Shown here: piece by piece, positions 1-8,361 of the stretch
How positions within the stretch are numbered: the first letter of the stretch is position 1
Layout: each line of letters starts with the position of its first letter
Origin: Paenibacillus sp. YN15
GTDB lineage: Bacteria > Bacillota > Bacilli > Paenibacillales > NBRC-103111
Direction: 5' to 3'
DNA: 55,249 nucleotides
Assembly: GCF_003285005.1 (NCBI RefSeq)
Contig: NZ_QMFA01000046.1
Span: forward strand, 1-55,249
The notes under the pieces: model-generated
The model's database searches: none
The model's input: the letters and a program-made list of their open reading frames with translations, nothing else
Told to the model about the DNA's origin: nothing
Program-made: the position numbers and the translations under genes

Positions 1-64
1 GACGCGCTGGATTCAGGTTCCAGTGGACTAATACTCCGTGGAGGTTCGAGTCCTCTCGACCGCA
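1..64 (+). tRNA. tRNA-Leu (anticodon CAG), 5' part missing
   Basis: The window begins inside this tRNA, just before the anticodon arm. The anticodon stem CTGGA/TCCAG encloses a 7-base loop TTCAGGT, giving anticodon CAG (reads CUG, leucine). A long variable arm typical of class II tRNAs follows, then a T arm with the TTCGAGT loop and the acceptor strand CGACCGC. The discriminator base is A64. The next bases are CTA, so CCA is not encoded. The D arm and the 5' acceptor strand lie outside the window. Confidence 0.93.
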
Positions 65-411
65 CTAAGAGCAGTAAGGGTTTCAGCGGATTTCGCTGAA
101 ACCCTTTTGCTGTTGTTAGGATGTTTTTTTAAAATTCTTTTAACAACGGTATCCTTGAGGTTAAAATCATAGCTCCTCCTGAACCCGAACATCGGCTTGA
201 TCGCAATTTCAATGGTTTCCTTGCTCGTATGATATACAAGTTCGGGGTCCTTGGTTCGAACAAGTTCTCTGGTGGCGGTAAGATCGTCATCATACGCTTT
301 TAAAACAGCTACTTCTTCTACATACAGGGTTTGATCTTTAATATGAGATTTGAGGATATGCATTTTTGCAAAACGATCGGGATATAGCTGTCTGACTTCT
401 TGCCACTGCAT
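28..411 (-). CDS. Small hypothetical protein with an abnormal C-terminal tail
   Basis: The ATG at 411 is preceded by GGAGG with 8-base spacing and begins MQWQEVRQLYPDRF. The first 80 or so residues resemble a short conserved Bacillales protein of unknown function (WxEVRxLYP near the start, VYHT near the middle, ending around GFRR). From memory, those proteins stop at about that point. Here the frame continues about 45 residues more, across the terminator hairpin at 78-108 and into the tRNA-Leu gene, stopping at 28. The tail is basic and low in hydrophobics and is probably not selected. A lost stop codon or a frameshift near 170-180 would explain it. No function can be assigned. Confidence 0.6.
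   Translation of the reverse strand: MQWQEVRQLYPDRFAKMHILKSHIKDQTLYVEEVAVLKAYDDDLTATRELVRTKDPELVYHTSKETIEIAIKPMFGFRRSYDFNLKDTVVKRILKKHPNNSKRVSAKSAETLTALSAVERTRTSTEY
78..108 (+). terminator. Rho-independent terminator of the tRNA-Leu transcript
   Basis: A perfect 11-bp stem (78-88 pairing with 94-104) closes a 5-base loop and is followed by TTTT at 105-108. It starts 14 bases after the tRNA. The minus-strand gene whose 3' end lies here reads straight through it. Confidence 0.85.
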
Positions 412-718
412 GATAAACACCTCCGCCCCTTTGATAATTCCATCATAGCATTGGCAAAAAGGATACGCTACGTCTATGTTCTTGCCTATACGGTTTCTAA
501 CATTTCTTCTAACATCCCTACAACAGCAAAAGCTCTGCCGCGGCGCGAAAAATCGGAATGCCGCCGCAATTCTTTGTCTCGCTTGGGTTTGCAGACGAAA
601 AAACCCTTCTTCGGAAGGTTTTTTTTATGTTGGAATGAGCCGAGGCGTTGTCTGGAATGCTGCGACGCCGAAATATTTTCTGAAATTATAGAAATGGTAA
701 CCAAATTATAAATCTGGA
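412..718. other. Gene-poor interval with one UUCG-capped hairpin
   Basis: No convincing gene is seen here. A short stem CCTTC/GAAGG with a TTCG loop at about 605-618 sits between an A-run (598-603) and a T-run (619-626), so it could end transcription from either side. It may have served the decayed gene next to it. Confidence 0.4.
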
Positions 719-908
719 TTATACTTAATTCGTCATGCGGACCCCGATTACGCCAATGACACGATTACGCCAGAGGGTTTGCTGGAAGCAGAAGCCCTTG
801 CCAAGCGGCTCGAACGTGGACCGCATATACTGCTCGCCATTGGGAAGAGCGATGGATACGATGTATGTATCCTCGCCTTTACTAGGCCGTGTTTGCAAAC
901 CCGCTTGA
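719..908 (+). pseudogene. Remnant of a histidine phosphatase (phosphoglycerate mutase-like) gene
   Basis: Reading from 719 gives LYLIRHADPDYANDTITPEG followed by LLEAEALAKRL, the N-terminal RH signature of the histidine phosphatase superfamily. Near 817-819 the frame must shift to continue the family pattern: frame one ends in LER, and the next frame gives DRIYCSPLGRAMDTM, the expected second conserved block. That second frame stops at 906-908. No start codon or ribosome site is seen upstream, and the C-terminal half with the second catalytic histidine is absent. The gene is therefore dead, with at least one frameshift and a truncation. Confidence 0.75.
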
Positions 909-935
909 GGGCATCTTTCACCGCCTTTTCGTCCC

Positions 936-1166
936 TTACTTCGTCACTTCCGCTTGACGTACCCCCGGTACGCCTTCACGAAAGTTCCTTGCCATGAACG
1001 AAAATTCGGCCAAATCTGCTCCACTCGGAGTTTGCAAACACGCCCTAAGCCCGATCTTATAAAATTTGGAGAGCGCTTGAACCATTGCGCCGATTTCCAG
1101 GTTGCCGCTCATCATAGCCGACCAATGATCATATCCGTTGAGGAAAGCGTAAGACTCAGCCTTCAT
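936..1166 (-). CDS. Short ORF translationally coupled to the efflux pump, possible gene fragment
   Basis: Its ATG (1166-1164) overlaps the TGA of the efflux pump (1165-1163) as ATGA, the usual sign of translational coupling. The first 40 residues (MKAESYAFLNGYDHWSAMMS onwards) have normal composition. After the palindrome GTTTGCAAAC near 1030 the composition becomes unlike a folded protein, so the ORF may be a truncated gene joined to unrelated DNA. The family is not recognised. Confidence 0.3.
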   Translation of the reverse strand: MKAESYAFLNGYDHWSAMMSGNLEIGAMVQALSKFYKIGLRACLQTPSGADLAEFSFMARNFREGVPGVRQAEVTK

Positions 1167-2416
1167 TTATTCGGCTGTTCTTTTACCCCATGGAAAGGAA
1201 GGTTTGACCGGAGGAACAGGTGCCAGCCGGCAAGAGAAATCAATGCCATAGCGGTGATCAAGACGCCCAGCCCAATAACGATGTTGCCCCATGCCACGGA
1301 AGCGACGGCCATCCCGATGCTGCCGAAGACGGTAGTGACGGTGTTGATGATGGAAGAGACTGATCCGGTATCGCCCTGCTGCTGCCGGAATAGAATGCTC
1401 ATGCTGAAGGGCCGCGTGGCAGTGAAGGATAGCGACATCCAGACGAAGGACAGCAGAAAGAGGGCGGGGGAGCGGGTGCCGATGGTCATAACCAGGACAC
1501 CGCTGGCCGCCGCTGCAACGAAGCAGCATGTGGCGAAAGCCTTTTTGTTCATTTGACTGAACAGGCGGACGTACAGGAACGGACCCAGAATGGAGACGAG
1601 GGCGTTGGCTGCAAAAAAGTAACTGTACACCTGTTCGCTCAATCCGAAGGCATCCACGTAAATATAGGAAGAGACGGCGATGTAGCCCATAAAAGGCAGG
1701 GCAAGCAGGGAGAAAATAAGCGTCGGGAAAAAGAAGCTCCGGTTCCGGGCCACCACCAGGAGCCGTCCCATCGAACCCAACAGGGTTCCCTTGTACCGTT
1801 CATTCTCCTGCAGCGATTCCTGGTATAACAAAGTCAGCGCCAGATTGATGACGCCGATGGCCGCCAGCGTCCAGAACGATCCTCTCCAGGATGAGAAGGT
1901 CAGGAGGAAGGCCCCGATAATCGGCGCGATCATGGGAGCAATTCCGGAGATGGACTGAATGATGGCAAGAATGCTCTCTCTTTTTTTACCGGTGAAGCAG
2001 TCCTTGACCATAGCTACGGATACAGTGGTGATTGCTCCGGCGCCGACTCCTTGAACCGCCCGCGCCATAATCAGCGCATACACGTTGGTGGAGAGGGCGC
2101 AAGCGACGGTGCTGGCGAGGTAAATGATGTTTCCCAGCAGCAGAATCGGCTTGCGGCCGTACTTGTCGCTGAGCGGCCCCCAGAACAGAATCCCTGCCGC
2201 ATAGAAAATGAAGAAAATGCTCAGGGTCAGATTGGTGACGGCGGGATTGCTCTGAAAATACTGGCTCATCTTCGGCAGCGCCGGCAGATACAAGTCGGTG
2301 GAGAGCGGGATGAACATATTCATCAGGGCGATAAAGGCAACTACTCCTGTCGAGCCCAGATATTTCTGCCTGGCTGGCGTCGGCGGCAGTGCCTCAAGCA
2401 TAGCGATTTCCTTCAA
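1163..2416 (-). CDS. Bcr/CflA-family MFS multidrug efflux transporter
   Basis: A 417-residue inner-membrane proton-drug antiporter of the major facilitator superfamily with about 12 predicted membrane segments. The first helix block contains MNMFIPLSTDLYLPALP, typical of the Bcr/CflA subfamily. Motif A (GPLSDKYGRKP) follows, then the RAVQGVGAGAITTVSVAMVKD region and motif C (SGIAPMIAPIIGAFLL). The start is TTG at 2416: AGGAGG lies 9 bases upstream, whereas the nearest ATG (2401) would be 24 bases away. It is divergent from a MarR regulator with an inverted repeat between them, so it is probably repressed by that protein and induced by a toxic ligand. The exported compound cannot be inferred. 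Confidence 0.92.
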   Translation of the reverse strand: MKEIAMLEALPPTPARQKYLGSTGVVAFIALMNMFIPLSTDLYLPALPKMSQYFQSNPAVTNLTLSIFFIFYAAGILFWGPLSDKYGRKPILLLGNIIYLASTVACALSTNVYALIMARAVQGVGAGAITTVSVAMVKDCFTGKKRESILAIIQSISGIAPMIAPIIGAFLLTFSSWRGSFWTLAAIGVINLALTLLYQESLQENERYKGTLLGSMGRLLVVARNRSFFFPTLIFSLLALPFMGYIAVSSYIYVDAFGLSEQVYSYFFAANALVSILGPFLYVRLFSQMNKKAFATCCFVAAAASGVLVMTIGTRSPALFLLSFVWMSLSFTATRPFSMSILFRQQQGDTGSVSSIINTVTTVFGSIGMAVASVAWGNIVIGLGVLITAMALISLAGWHLFLRSNLPFHGVKEQPNK

Positions 2417-2477
2417 AGCTTTCGTGCCTCCTGGTTCATGGGATAAAATATATGGTACAATAAAAAAACTGCCGATA

Positions 2478-2524
2478 TTAATAAAAGTGAATATTTTATT
2501 TCTTTAATAGTTCACTTTTATTAA
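2478..2524. promoter_or_regulatory. Perfect 14-bp inverted repeat, likely MarR operator
   Basis: TTAATAAAAGTGAA at 2478-2491 is exactly mirrored by TTCACTTTTATTAA at 2511-2524, with 19 AT-rich bases between. It lies in the 180-bp divergent region between the efflux pump and the MarR gene, where both promoters must be. MarR dimers commonly bind such palindromes to repress themselves and a neighbouring pump. Confidence 0.75.
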
Positions 2525-2596
2525 CTATATTAGCATAAAAGATGGATAACGGATTGTCAATCAATCTATCCTTAAAAACAGGGGGCGGATATACGG

Positions 2597-3037
2597 ATGG
2601 GAGATCAGGAACTGAATGAGGCGGCGCGCGGGCTGTCATCCTTGATGACAGTCATTGACCGCAGGCTGATCCGGCCGCATGAGCAGAAGACAAGGCATAT
2701 TGTAAGTCCGCTGGTGATCCATGTGCTGATGATACTGGCAGAGAAGGAGTCTGCCGCCATGACCGAGCTGGCGCAGGAGATTAAAATTGCCAAATCCCAG
2801 CTGACCCCCATCATCGACAAACTTTGTGAAGGCGGTGAGGTGCAGCGGGAGCAGGATGCAAAGGACCGCAGAATAATCAACATCCGCATTACGCCCGCGG
2901 GGGTGTCCAAGCTGCAGGAATTGCAGGAGACGCTGTTTCATTCCATCAAAGCCAAATTGAAGGGGTTGGACCCGAAGGAGATCCTTTCCCTCCAGTCTGC
3001 GTTAAATGACCTGTACAGAATCATCAATAAAATGTAA
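2597..3037 (+). CDS. MarR-family transcriptional regulator
   Basis: A 146-residue winged-helix protein of normal MarR length. The recognition region is AMTELAQEIKIAKSQLTPIIDKL, followed by the wing DAKDRRIINIRITPAG with the conserved DxRxxxIxxT pattern, and a C-terminal dimerisation helix. The ATG at 2597 follows an AGGGGGCGG ribosome site. The gene is divergent from the Bcr/CflA pump and shares a palindromic operator with it, so the likely job is autoregulation plus ligand-relieved repression of that pump. Confidence 0.92.
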   Translation: MGDQELNEAARGLSSLMTVIDRRLIRPHEQKTRHIVSPLVIHVLMILAEKESAAMTELAQEIKIAKSQLTPIIDKLCEGGEVQREQDAKDRRIINIRITPAGVSKLQELQETLFHSIKAKLKGLDPKEILSLQSALNDLYRIINKM

Positions 3038-3100
3038 GACAAGCCATTGGCAGGGCTGGAGTCCTCTTTGGGAGAGGCGGGGGATGGCGGGACGTATTTA

Positions 3101-3138
3101 GGAAAGCGCTTTACACCTTTGGACGATATGGGTAGAAT
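3101..3138 (+). promoter_or_regulatory. Sigma-A promoter with overlapping cre-like site
   Basis: TTTACA (3110-3115) and TAGAAT (3133-3138) are separated by exactly 17 bases, a good vegetative promoter 18 bases before the AraC-regulator start. GGAAAGCGCTTTAC at 3101-3114 matches 11 of 14 positions of the palindromic CcpA target TGAAAGCGCTTTCA and covers the -35 box. CcpA binding there would block expression when preferred sugars are present. Confidence 0.65.
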
Positions 3139-3156
3139 CGAAGTGGGGGTGAGGGC

Positions 3157-5478
3157 TTGAGACTGCGGGGGTTGGCATGGAATAGACGGAGCGTGCTCTT
3201 CAAGTGGCTGGTTTCGTATATATCGGTGCTTTTTGTGCCGATTGTCATCAGCGGGATTATTTATACAGGCACATGGCATGTGGTGGAGTCGGAGGTGAAC
3301 CGCGCCAATGAATCCGTGCTGAAGCAGATAGAGCAGGGCATGGACAGCCATCTGTCGGGCATTGAGCGACTGGGGGTGGAGATGGCACTGAGCAAACCCC
3401 TGTCCGCCTTTATCGATGTGGCGCAGCCCTTGTCCGACAGCGATATCTACGATATTGTGGGCATCAGCAATGACTTGAAAACCTACAAGATGGCCAATAC
3501 TTATATCGAGCAAATTTATGTTTATTATAAAAACAGCGATACGGTTGTATCCGCCCGGGACCGGGGCACCAGCCGCGATTTGTTCGCGGTGATCGGCACC
3601 GAGGACAATTGGGGCGCCCAAGAGTGGGAGGCTTTTTTCAACAAGCGGTATGTGCAGGAGTATCTGCCCATTACCATCACGGAAAACGGGCGTGTTTCCA
3701 AAGGGGTCATGTATGCCAAATCGATGATTTTGGCCAACCAGGACCAGCCCGGAGCGGTGCTGATGTTTGTGGTCAAGGAATCCACCCTGTTGGCCGGCGC
3801 CTTCGGGGATAGCCGTTCCACAGTGGCGATAATGGACAAGTCCAACCGGCTGGTGGCCTCTACCGGGGCAGACCTTCCCGCGGGAGTGTCCGTTGAGCGG
3901 ATGCAGGGCAAAAGCGGCTTTTTTTATGAGGGGAAGGGTGACGGGCGGTTGGCCGTATCCTACACCACCTCCGAGAATGCCGGGTGGAAGTATCTTTCCC
4001 TTGTGCCCGCGGAAATTTTCGATGAAAAGATGCAGCTGGTCAAAAACCTGATCTATCTCAGCTTGGGCTTAAGCATTCTGGTAGGGGGACTGGTTACGTT
4101 TCTGTCCGTACGGCGGAATTACAGTCCCGTGGGCGCCCTTGTCCGCAATCTGATGTCCCAATCGGGCGTTACCTTTGAAACCGGCATTGACGAATACAGG
4201 TATGTGCAATCCGCCTTCAACAATACTCTGGATGAAAAAGAACGGATGGGCCAGCGTCTGGAGCGGCACCGGAGCGCCATCAGGGCCCATTTCCTGCAGG
4301 GGCTGCTGAAAGGGACGGCAGAGCTTCAGGACTCCGCCCAGGAGGCGCTGGAGGCTCATGGCATCCATCCGGTGTCGCCGGAGTTTGCCGTGGTGATTTT
4401 TTCCGTGGAGCATTACGGGAAGTTCGCCGATGACGGCCATAACCACACCAAGCCGCAGAAGCAAAAGCTGGTTCACTTTATTATTATGAACGTGGCGGAG
4501 GAGGTGGCGGGCATCCGCCATCAGGGCTTCGCGGTGGAAGCCGACAATACCCAGGCCTGCATCATTAATTTCAGGAATGGGGAGGAGCGGGATTTGCCGG
4601 GAATGATTCAGGAAATCCGCTCCTTTATGGAGGAGCACTATCATGTGACGATGACTGTGGCGGCAAGCGGCATCCATGAGCATCCGGAGGGAATCGGCAA
4701 GGCTTATCTGGAAGCCCGGGCGGCCCTGGAATACCGGCTTGTGCTGGGAGGAGGCCGGGTGATCCGCTATGAGGAGCTGCCTCGCCTGGAGCAGACGGAG
4801 CAGGCAACGCGGTACTATTTTCCTCTCCATGTGGAGCAGCAGTTGATCAATTTTGTGAAATCCGGGGACTATGCCAGGTCCAAATCCCTTCTGGATGAAA
4901 TTATCGAGGCCAATTTGTCGGGAGCGCTGCCTGTGCCCTTGGCCAAATGCCTGATGTTCGATCTGATCGGCACCCTGCTGAAGACCTTGGACGAGACGGG
5001 CTCCGCCGGCAAAACGGCGTTTATGGAGCAGGCCGACCCGGTGAAGCAGCTGATCTCCTGTGAAACCATGGAGGAGATGCGGCGGCAGACCGATGAGGTG
5101 CTGCAGCAGGTATGCCAGTCGATTCAGGAGGAGCACAGCCGCCAGAGCAGCCACTTGAGCCGGGAAATCATGGAATACGTGAAGGCCCATTATCAGGATG
5201 GGGAGCTGAATGTGTCCGCCATCGGCGATATCTTCAAGCTTACCCCTTCGTATTTGTCCAAGCAGTTCAAGGCCCAAACCGGCGAGGCGCTGCCGGACTA
5301 CATTAACAAAACCCGGATGGAGGAGGCCAAGCGGCTTCTCCGGGAGCAGGGCTGCTCGGTGGCGGAAACCGCTTCAAAAGTAGGCTATGCGGACCTGAAT
5401 ACATTTACCCGGATTTTCAAAAAATACGAGGGGATTACACCGGGAAAATACAAGGATATCCAAATAAGCGGCGAATAA
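3157..5478 (+). CDS. Membrane-bound AraC-family sensor-regulator (cluster A)
   Basis: A 773-residue one-piece sensor and transcription factor. A short cytoplasmic start is followed by TM1 (about 13-37), an extracytoplasmic ligand-sensing domain (about 40-296), TM2 (about 298-320), a cytoplasmic middle region, and a C-terminal double HTH of AraC type (about 667-773; NVSAIGDIFKLTPSYLSKQF and VAETASKVGYADLNTFTRIF). Such proteins sit beside LplB/LplC importers and activate them in response to an extracellular sugar. The TTG start at 3157 is chosen because GGGGGTGA lies just upstream and no in-frame ATG is near. A strong terminator separates it from the transporter it probably controls. Confidence 0.9.
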   Translation: MRLRGLAWNRRSVLFKWLVSYISVLFVPIVISGIIYTGTWHVVESEVNRANESVLKQIEQGMDSHLSGIERLGVEMALSKPLSAFIDVAQPLSDSDIYDIVGISNDLKTYKMANTYIEQIYVYYKNSDTVVSARDRGTSRDLFAVIGTEDNWGAQEWEAFFNKRYVQEYLPITITENGRVSKGVMYAKSMILANQDQPGAVLMFVVKESTLLAGAFGDSRSTVAIMDKSNRLVASTGADLPAGVSVERMQGKSGFFYEGKGDGRLAVSYTTSENAGWKYLSLVPAEIFDEKMQLVKNLIYLSLGLSILVGGLVTFLSVRRNYSPVGALVRNLMSQSGVTFETGIDEYRYVQSAFNNTLDEKERMGQRLERHRSAIRAHFLQGLLKGTAELQDSAQEALEAHGIHPVSPEFAVVIFSVEHYGKFADDGHNHTKPQKQKLVHFIIMNVAEEVAGIRHQGFAVEADNTQACIINFRNGEERDLPGMIQEIRSFMEEHYHVTMTVAASGIHEHPEGIGKAYLEARAALEYRLVLGGGRVIRYEELPRLEQTEQATRYYFPLHVEQQLINFVKSGDYARSKSLLDEIIEANLSGALPVPLAKCLMFDLIGTLLKTLDETGSAGKTAFMEQADPVKQLISCETMEEMRRQTDEVLQQVCQSIQEEHSRQSSHLSREIMEYVKAHYQDGELNVSAIGDIFKLTPSYLSKQFKAQTGEALPDYINKTRMEEAKRLLREQGCSVAETASKVGYADLNTFTRIFKKYEGITPGKYKDIQISGE

Positions 5479-5479
5479 G

Positions 5480-5507
5480 AACCGGCAAAGGCCGGTTTTT
5501 GTTTTTT
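5480..5507 (+). terminator. Rho-independent terminator after the cluster A regulator
   Basis: AACCGGC (5480-5486) pairs with GCCGGTT (5491-5497) around an AAAG loop, followed by a T-rich tract to 5507. It begins one base after the regulator stop codon. Confidence 0.88.
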
Positions 5508-5560
5508 GAGGGGGCTGTTCCCATACTGAAGGGGCGTAATTTCCGATTTTGAGGGTGCTG

Positions 5561-5648
5561 TTTCGCTTTTGCAGGTTTAAAAAAACGGCGGTTTCCACCA
5601 TACTGACGCTGTAAGGCCCAAACACCTGCTTCCGGAGCAAAAGCGAAA
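5561..5648. repeat. Inverted repeat in the leader of the cluster A transporter
   Basis: TTTCGCTTTTGC (5561-5572) is perfectly mirrored by GCAAAAGCGAAA (5637-5648). Just inside, GCAGGTTT and AAACACCTGC extend the match with one extra base. The structure ends 32 bases before the binding-protein start. A second motif, CCATACTGA, occurs directly repeated at about 5520 and 5598. Either could be a regulator site or a mobile palindromic element. Confidence 0.55.
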
Positions 5649-5680
5649 TGCACATCATCCATATTCTTAGGGGGATCGGT

Positions 5681-7297
5681 ATGAATCAATCACTGAAGTA
5701 TACGGCAGCCATAACAGCCGCGGTCTGCATTACCTCCACCAGCCTGCTGGCGGGCTGCACCAAAGAGGAGCAAGGAGCCCCTTCCTCCTCCGCACCGTCT
5801 GCGGCGGCTTCCGCCCAGGCGGCGTCCTATCCCATTTCCACAAGCGAAACTCTCACCTCGTGGGAGGCCATCAATACCAATTTGACTACCTTTGTATCCA
5901 ATCTGGCGGACACTCCCTTCGGCAAACAGCTGGAGAAGGATACCGGCGTCAAGGTAAAGTATTCCCACCCGGCGGAGGGCCAGTCCAAGGAGCAGTTCAA
6001 CCTGCTGATCGCCTCCAACAATTTGCCCGACATGATCGAATATGACTGGAACACCGGGTACCCCGGAGGCCCGGAGAAGGCCATCTCCGATAAGGTGATT
6101 CTTCCCTTGAACGATCTTATTGACCGGTATGCCCCCAACCTGAAGAAGCTTCTTCAGGAAAACAAGGAATTGGATAAGATGGTGAAGACCGACTCGGGAA
6201 AATATTATGTATTTCCCATGATCCGCAGCAGCCTGGTATTCCGCGGGCCCATCATCCGCAAGGATTGGCTGGATGAGCTGAAGCTGCCGGTGCCCGAGAC
6301 CATTGACGAGTGGCATACGGCGCTGACCGCCTTCAAGGAGAAGAAGGGGGCTACCGCGCCGCTGACGGCCCAATACGGCACGGAGCTGAATCTCCAGGAC
6401 GCCTTCATCGGCGCGTACCGCACTGCCAACCGGTATTATATTGACGATAACGGGAAAGTGAAATACGGCCCCATCGATCCCCAGTTCAAGCAGGCGCTGA
6501 CCCTGCTGCGCCAGTGGTATGCGGAGGGCTTGCTGGACAAGGATTTTGCCCTGAACAATGATTCCAAGTCTCTGGACACCAAGATGCTCAGCGGCGCGTC
6601 CGGCGCCAGTGTCTACCTGACCTCGGGCGGCTTGGGCAACTGGATGGATACGGGCAAAAAGCAAAACCCCGGCTTCCATCTGGTGCCTGCCCCGTATCCG
6701 ACTCTGAACAAGGGGGAAACGGCGTTTATCGGGCACAGCGATTTCCTGTACAATCCGCTGGCCAGCAAGGCGATTACCGCCGACTCCAAACATCCGGAGC
6801 TGGTGGCGCAGTGGCTGGATTATGCCTACAGCGAAAAGGGAGCCATGCTGTTCAACTTCGGTATTGAGGGAGAAAGCTATACGACCCAAGGCGGCCAATT
6901 GGCGTATACGGATAAAATCAAAAAAGATCCGAAATACAATCTTCAGCAAATGATCGCCCAGTACACCAAGCCCAATGGCCCGTTCCCTGGAGATCCCCGC
7001 AAGAATAACTTCAACACCTATCCCGAGCAAAACGAATCGGGCAAAATCTGGGGCAAAACCGATGCTCTGAAGCATATTCTGCCCACATTCATTACTCCGA
7101 CGGTGGAGGAGAGCAAGGAAGTGGCCAAGCTGAACACGGCCATCGCCAGCTACAAGGAAGAGATGTTCGTCAAGTTCGTGATGGGCAAGGAGTCGCTGGA
7201 CAAGTTCGATGAGTATGTGGAGCGGATCAAGAGCATGGGTGTGGAAAAGGTTGTGCAAATTTACCAGAATGCCTATGACCGCTATTACAAACGGTAA
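5681..7297 (+). CDS. Extracellular solute-binding lipoprotein (cluster A importer)
   Basis: A 538-residue lipid-anchored binding protein that captures an oligosaccharide for the two permeases that follow. The signal peptide ends in lipobox LLAG-C, then a low-complexity Ser/Ala linker (about 27-45). The mature part has the family features of Lpl/YtcQ-type binding proteins: IRKDWLDELKLPVPETIDEW and, towards the end, repeated aromatic and charged segments. The ATG at 5681 is preferred because AGGGGG lies 7 bases upstream and it gives an ideal signal peptide; an upstream in-frame start at 5648 would spoil it. It is first in an operon with two permeases and two carbohydrate-active enzymes. Confidence 0.92.
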   Translation: MNQSLKYTAAITAAVCITSTSLLAGCTKEEQGAPSSSAPSAAASAQAASYPISTSETLTSWEAINTNLTTFVSNLADTPFGKQLEKDTGVKVKYSHPAEGQSKEQFNLLIASNNLPDMIEYDWNTGYPGGPEKAISDKVILPLNDLIDRYAPNLKKLLQENKELDKMVKTDSGKYYVFPMIRSSLVFRGPIIRKDWLDELKLPVPETIDEWHTALTAFKEKKGATAPLTAQYGTELNLQDAFIGAYRTANRYYIDDNGKVKYGPIDPQFKQALTLLRQWYAEGLLDKDFALNNDSKSLDTKMLSGASGASVYLTSGGLGNWMDTGKKQNPGFHLVPAPYPTLNKGETAFIGHSDFLYNPLASKAITADSKHPELVAQWLDYAYSEKGAMLFNFGIEGESYTTQGGQLAYTDKIKKDPKYNLQQMIAQYTKPNGPFPGDPRKNNFNTYPEQNESGKIWGKTDALKHILPTFITPTVEESKEVAKLNTAIASYKEEMFVKFVMGKESLDKFDEYVERIKSMGVEKVVQIYQNAYDRYYKR

Positions 7298-7327
7298 TCT
7301 GCCGAAGAGACAGGGAGGGCATGGCCA

Positions 7328-8332
7328 ATGCCGTGCGCTCTTCCAAAACGGCCAACGGATGGAGTGGGAAAAATGGCTGAATTAAGCAATGTGCAAAGCA
7401 TTCCGGCGTCTCTGGCTCCCAAGCGGAGAAAAGCGGGACTGATCCTGGATATACGGCGAAACAAGATGCTGTATCTTATGCTGGTGCCGGTTATCCTGTT
7501 TTATGCGATTTTTCATTACGGCCCTATGTATGGCGCGATTATTGCCTTTAAGGATTTTTCTCCCCGTTTGGGGATTATTGGAAGCGAATGGGTGGGTTTG
7601 GACCATTTTAAGACCTTTTTTGGCGGGGCTTACTTTTGGCGGACCATCAAAAATACACTGCTGATCAGCTTCTACCAATTGCTGTTCGGATTTCCGGCTC
7701 CGATTCTGCTGGCCCTGCTGCTGAATGAAGTGAAAAACACCTTATTCAAACGAACCGTTCAAACCATCACCTACATGCCTCATTTTATCTCTTTGGTGGT
7801 AATCTGCGGCATTATTAAGGATTTTACCTCCAGCGACGGCGTTATCAACGATTTGATTGCATGGATGGGAGGAACCCGGGTTACTTTCCTGCTGGAGCCG
7901 GGGCTGTTCCGCCCGCTGTATGTGGTTTCGGGCATCTGGCAGAATATCGGCTGGGGGACCATCATTTATTTGGCCGCCCTTACCGGCATCGATATGGAGC
8001 AGTATGAGGCTGCCCGGATCGACGGAGCCGGACGGTGGAAGCAACTGGTCAATATCACAATTCCGGGCATTATGCCGACCATTGTCATTCTTCTCATTCT
8101 GGAAGTGGGGCGGATGATGAATGTAGGCTTTGAGAAAATTATCTTGCTGTACAATCCCAGCACCTACGAAACCGCAGACGTTGTGTCTTCTTATGTGTAC
8201 CGGGTGGGACTGCAGGACTTCAACTACAGCTTCAGCTCCGCCGTAGGCCTGTTTAATTCGGCGGTCAACTTTACGCTCCTGATCTTCTCCAACTGGATGA
8301 GCCGGAAGCTGAACGATACGAGTCTTTGGTAA
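7328..8332 (+). CDS. LplB-type ABC sugar permease (cluster A)
   Basis: A 334-residue integral membrane subunit with six predicted helices. The cytoplasmic EAA loop (EAARIDGAGRWKQLVNITIP) contacts the ATPase. HYGPMYGAIIAFKDF and the C-terminal SNWMSRKLNDTSLW are typical of LplB proteins. The start is ambiguous: ATG 7328 has AGGGAGGG upstream, but ATG 7373 (MAELS) also has GGAG at good spacing and gives a more usual N-terminus. It acts with the next gene and the upstream lipoprotein; no ATPase is encoded in the cluster. Confidence 0.9.
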   Translation: MPCALPKRPTDGVGKMAELSNVQSIPASLAPKRRKAGLILDIRRNKMLYLMLVPVILFYAIFHYGPMYGAIIAFKDFSPRLGIIGSEWVGLDHFKTFFGGAYFWRTIKNTLLISFYQLLFGFPAPILLALLLNEVKNTLFKRTVQTITYMPHFISLVVICGIIKDFTSSDGVINDLIAWMGGTRVTFLLEPGLFRPLYVVSGIWQNIGWGTIIYLAALTGIDMEQYEAARIDGAGRWKQLVNITIPGIMPTIVILLILEVGRMMNVGFEKIILLYNPSTYETADVVSSYVYRVGLQDFNYSFSSAVGLFNSAVNFTLLIFSNWMSRKLNDTSLW

Positions 8333-8361
8333 AAGCCATGCTGAACGATTAGGAGGAATAC

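Noticed and set aside
400-711. 103-codon plus-strand frame in the interval before the phosphatase remnant
   Set aside because: Composition is unlike a protein, it crosses a hairpin with a T-run, and other short frames on both strands are equally good.
892-1039. Repeated palindrome GTTTGCAAAC at 892 and 1030 as insertion-element ends
   Set aside because: Only 10 bp, self-palindromic, with no transposase or target duplication between; probably chance or a minor repeat.
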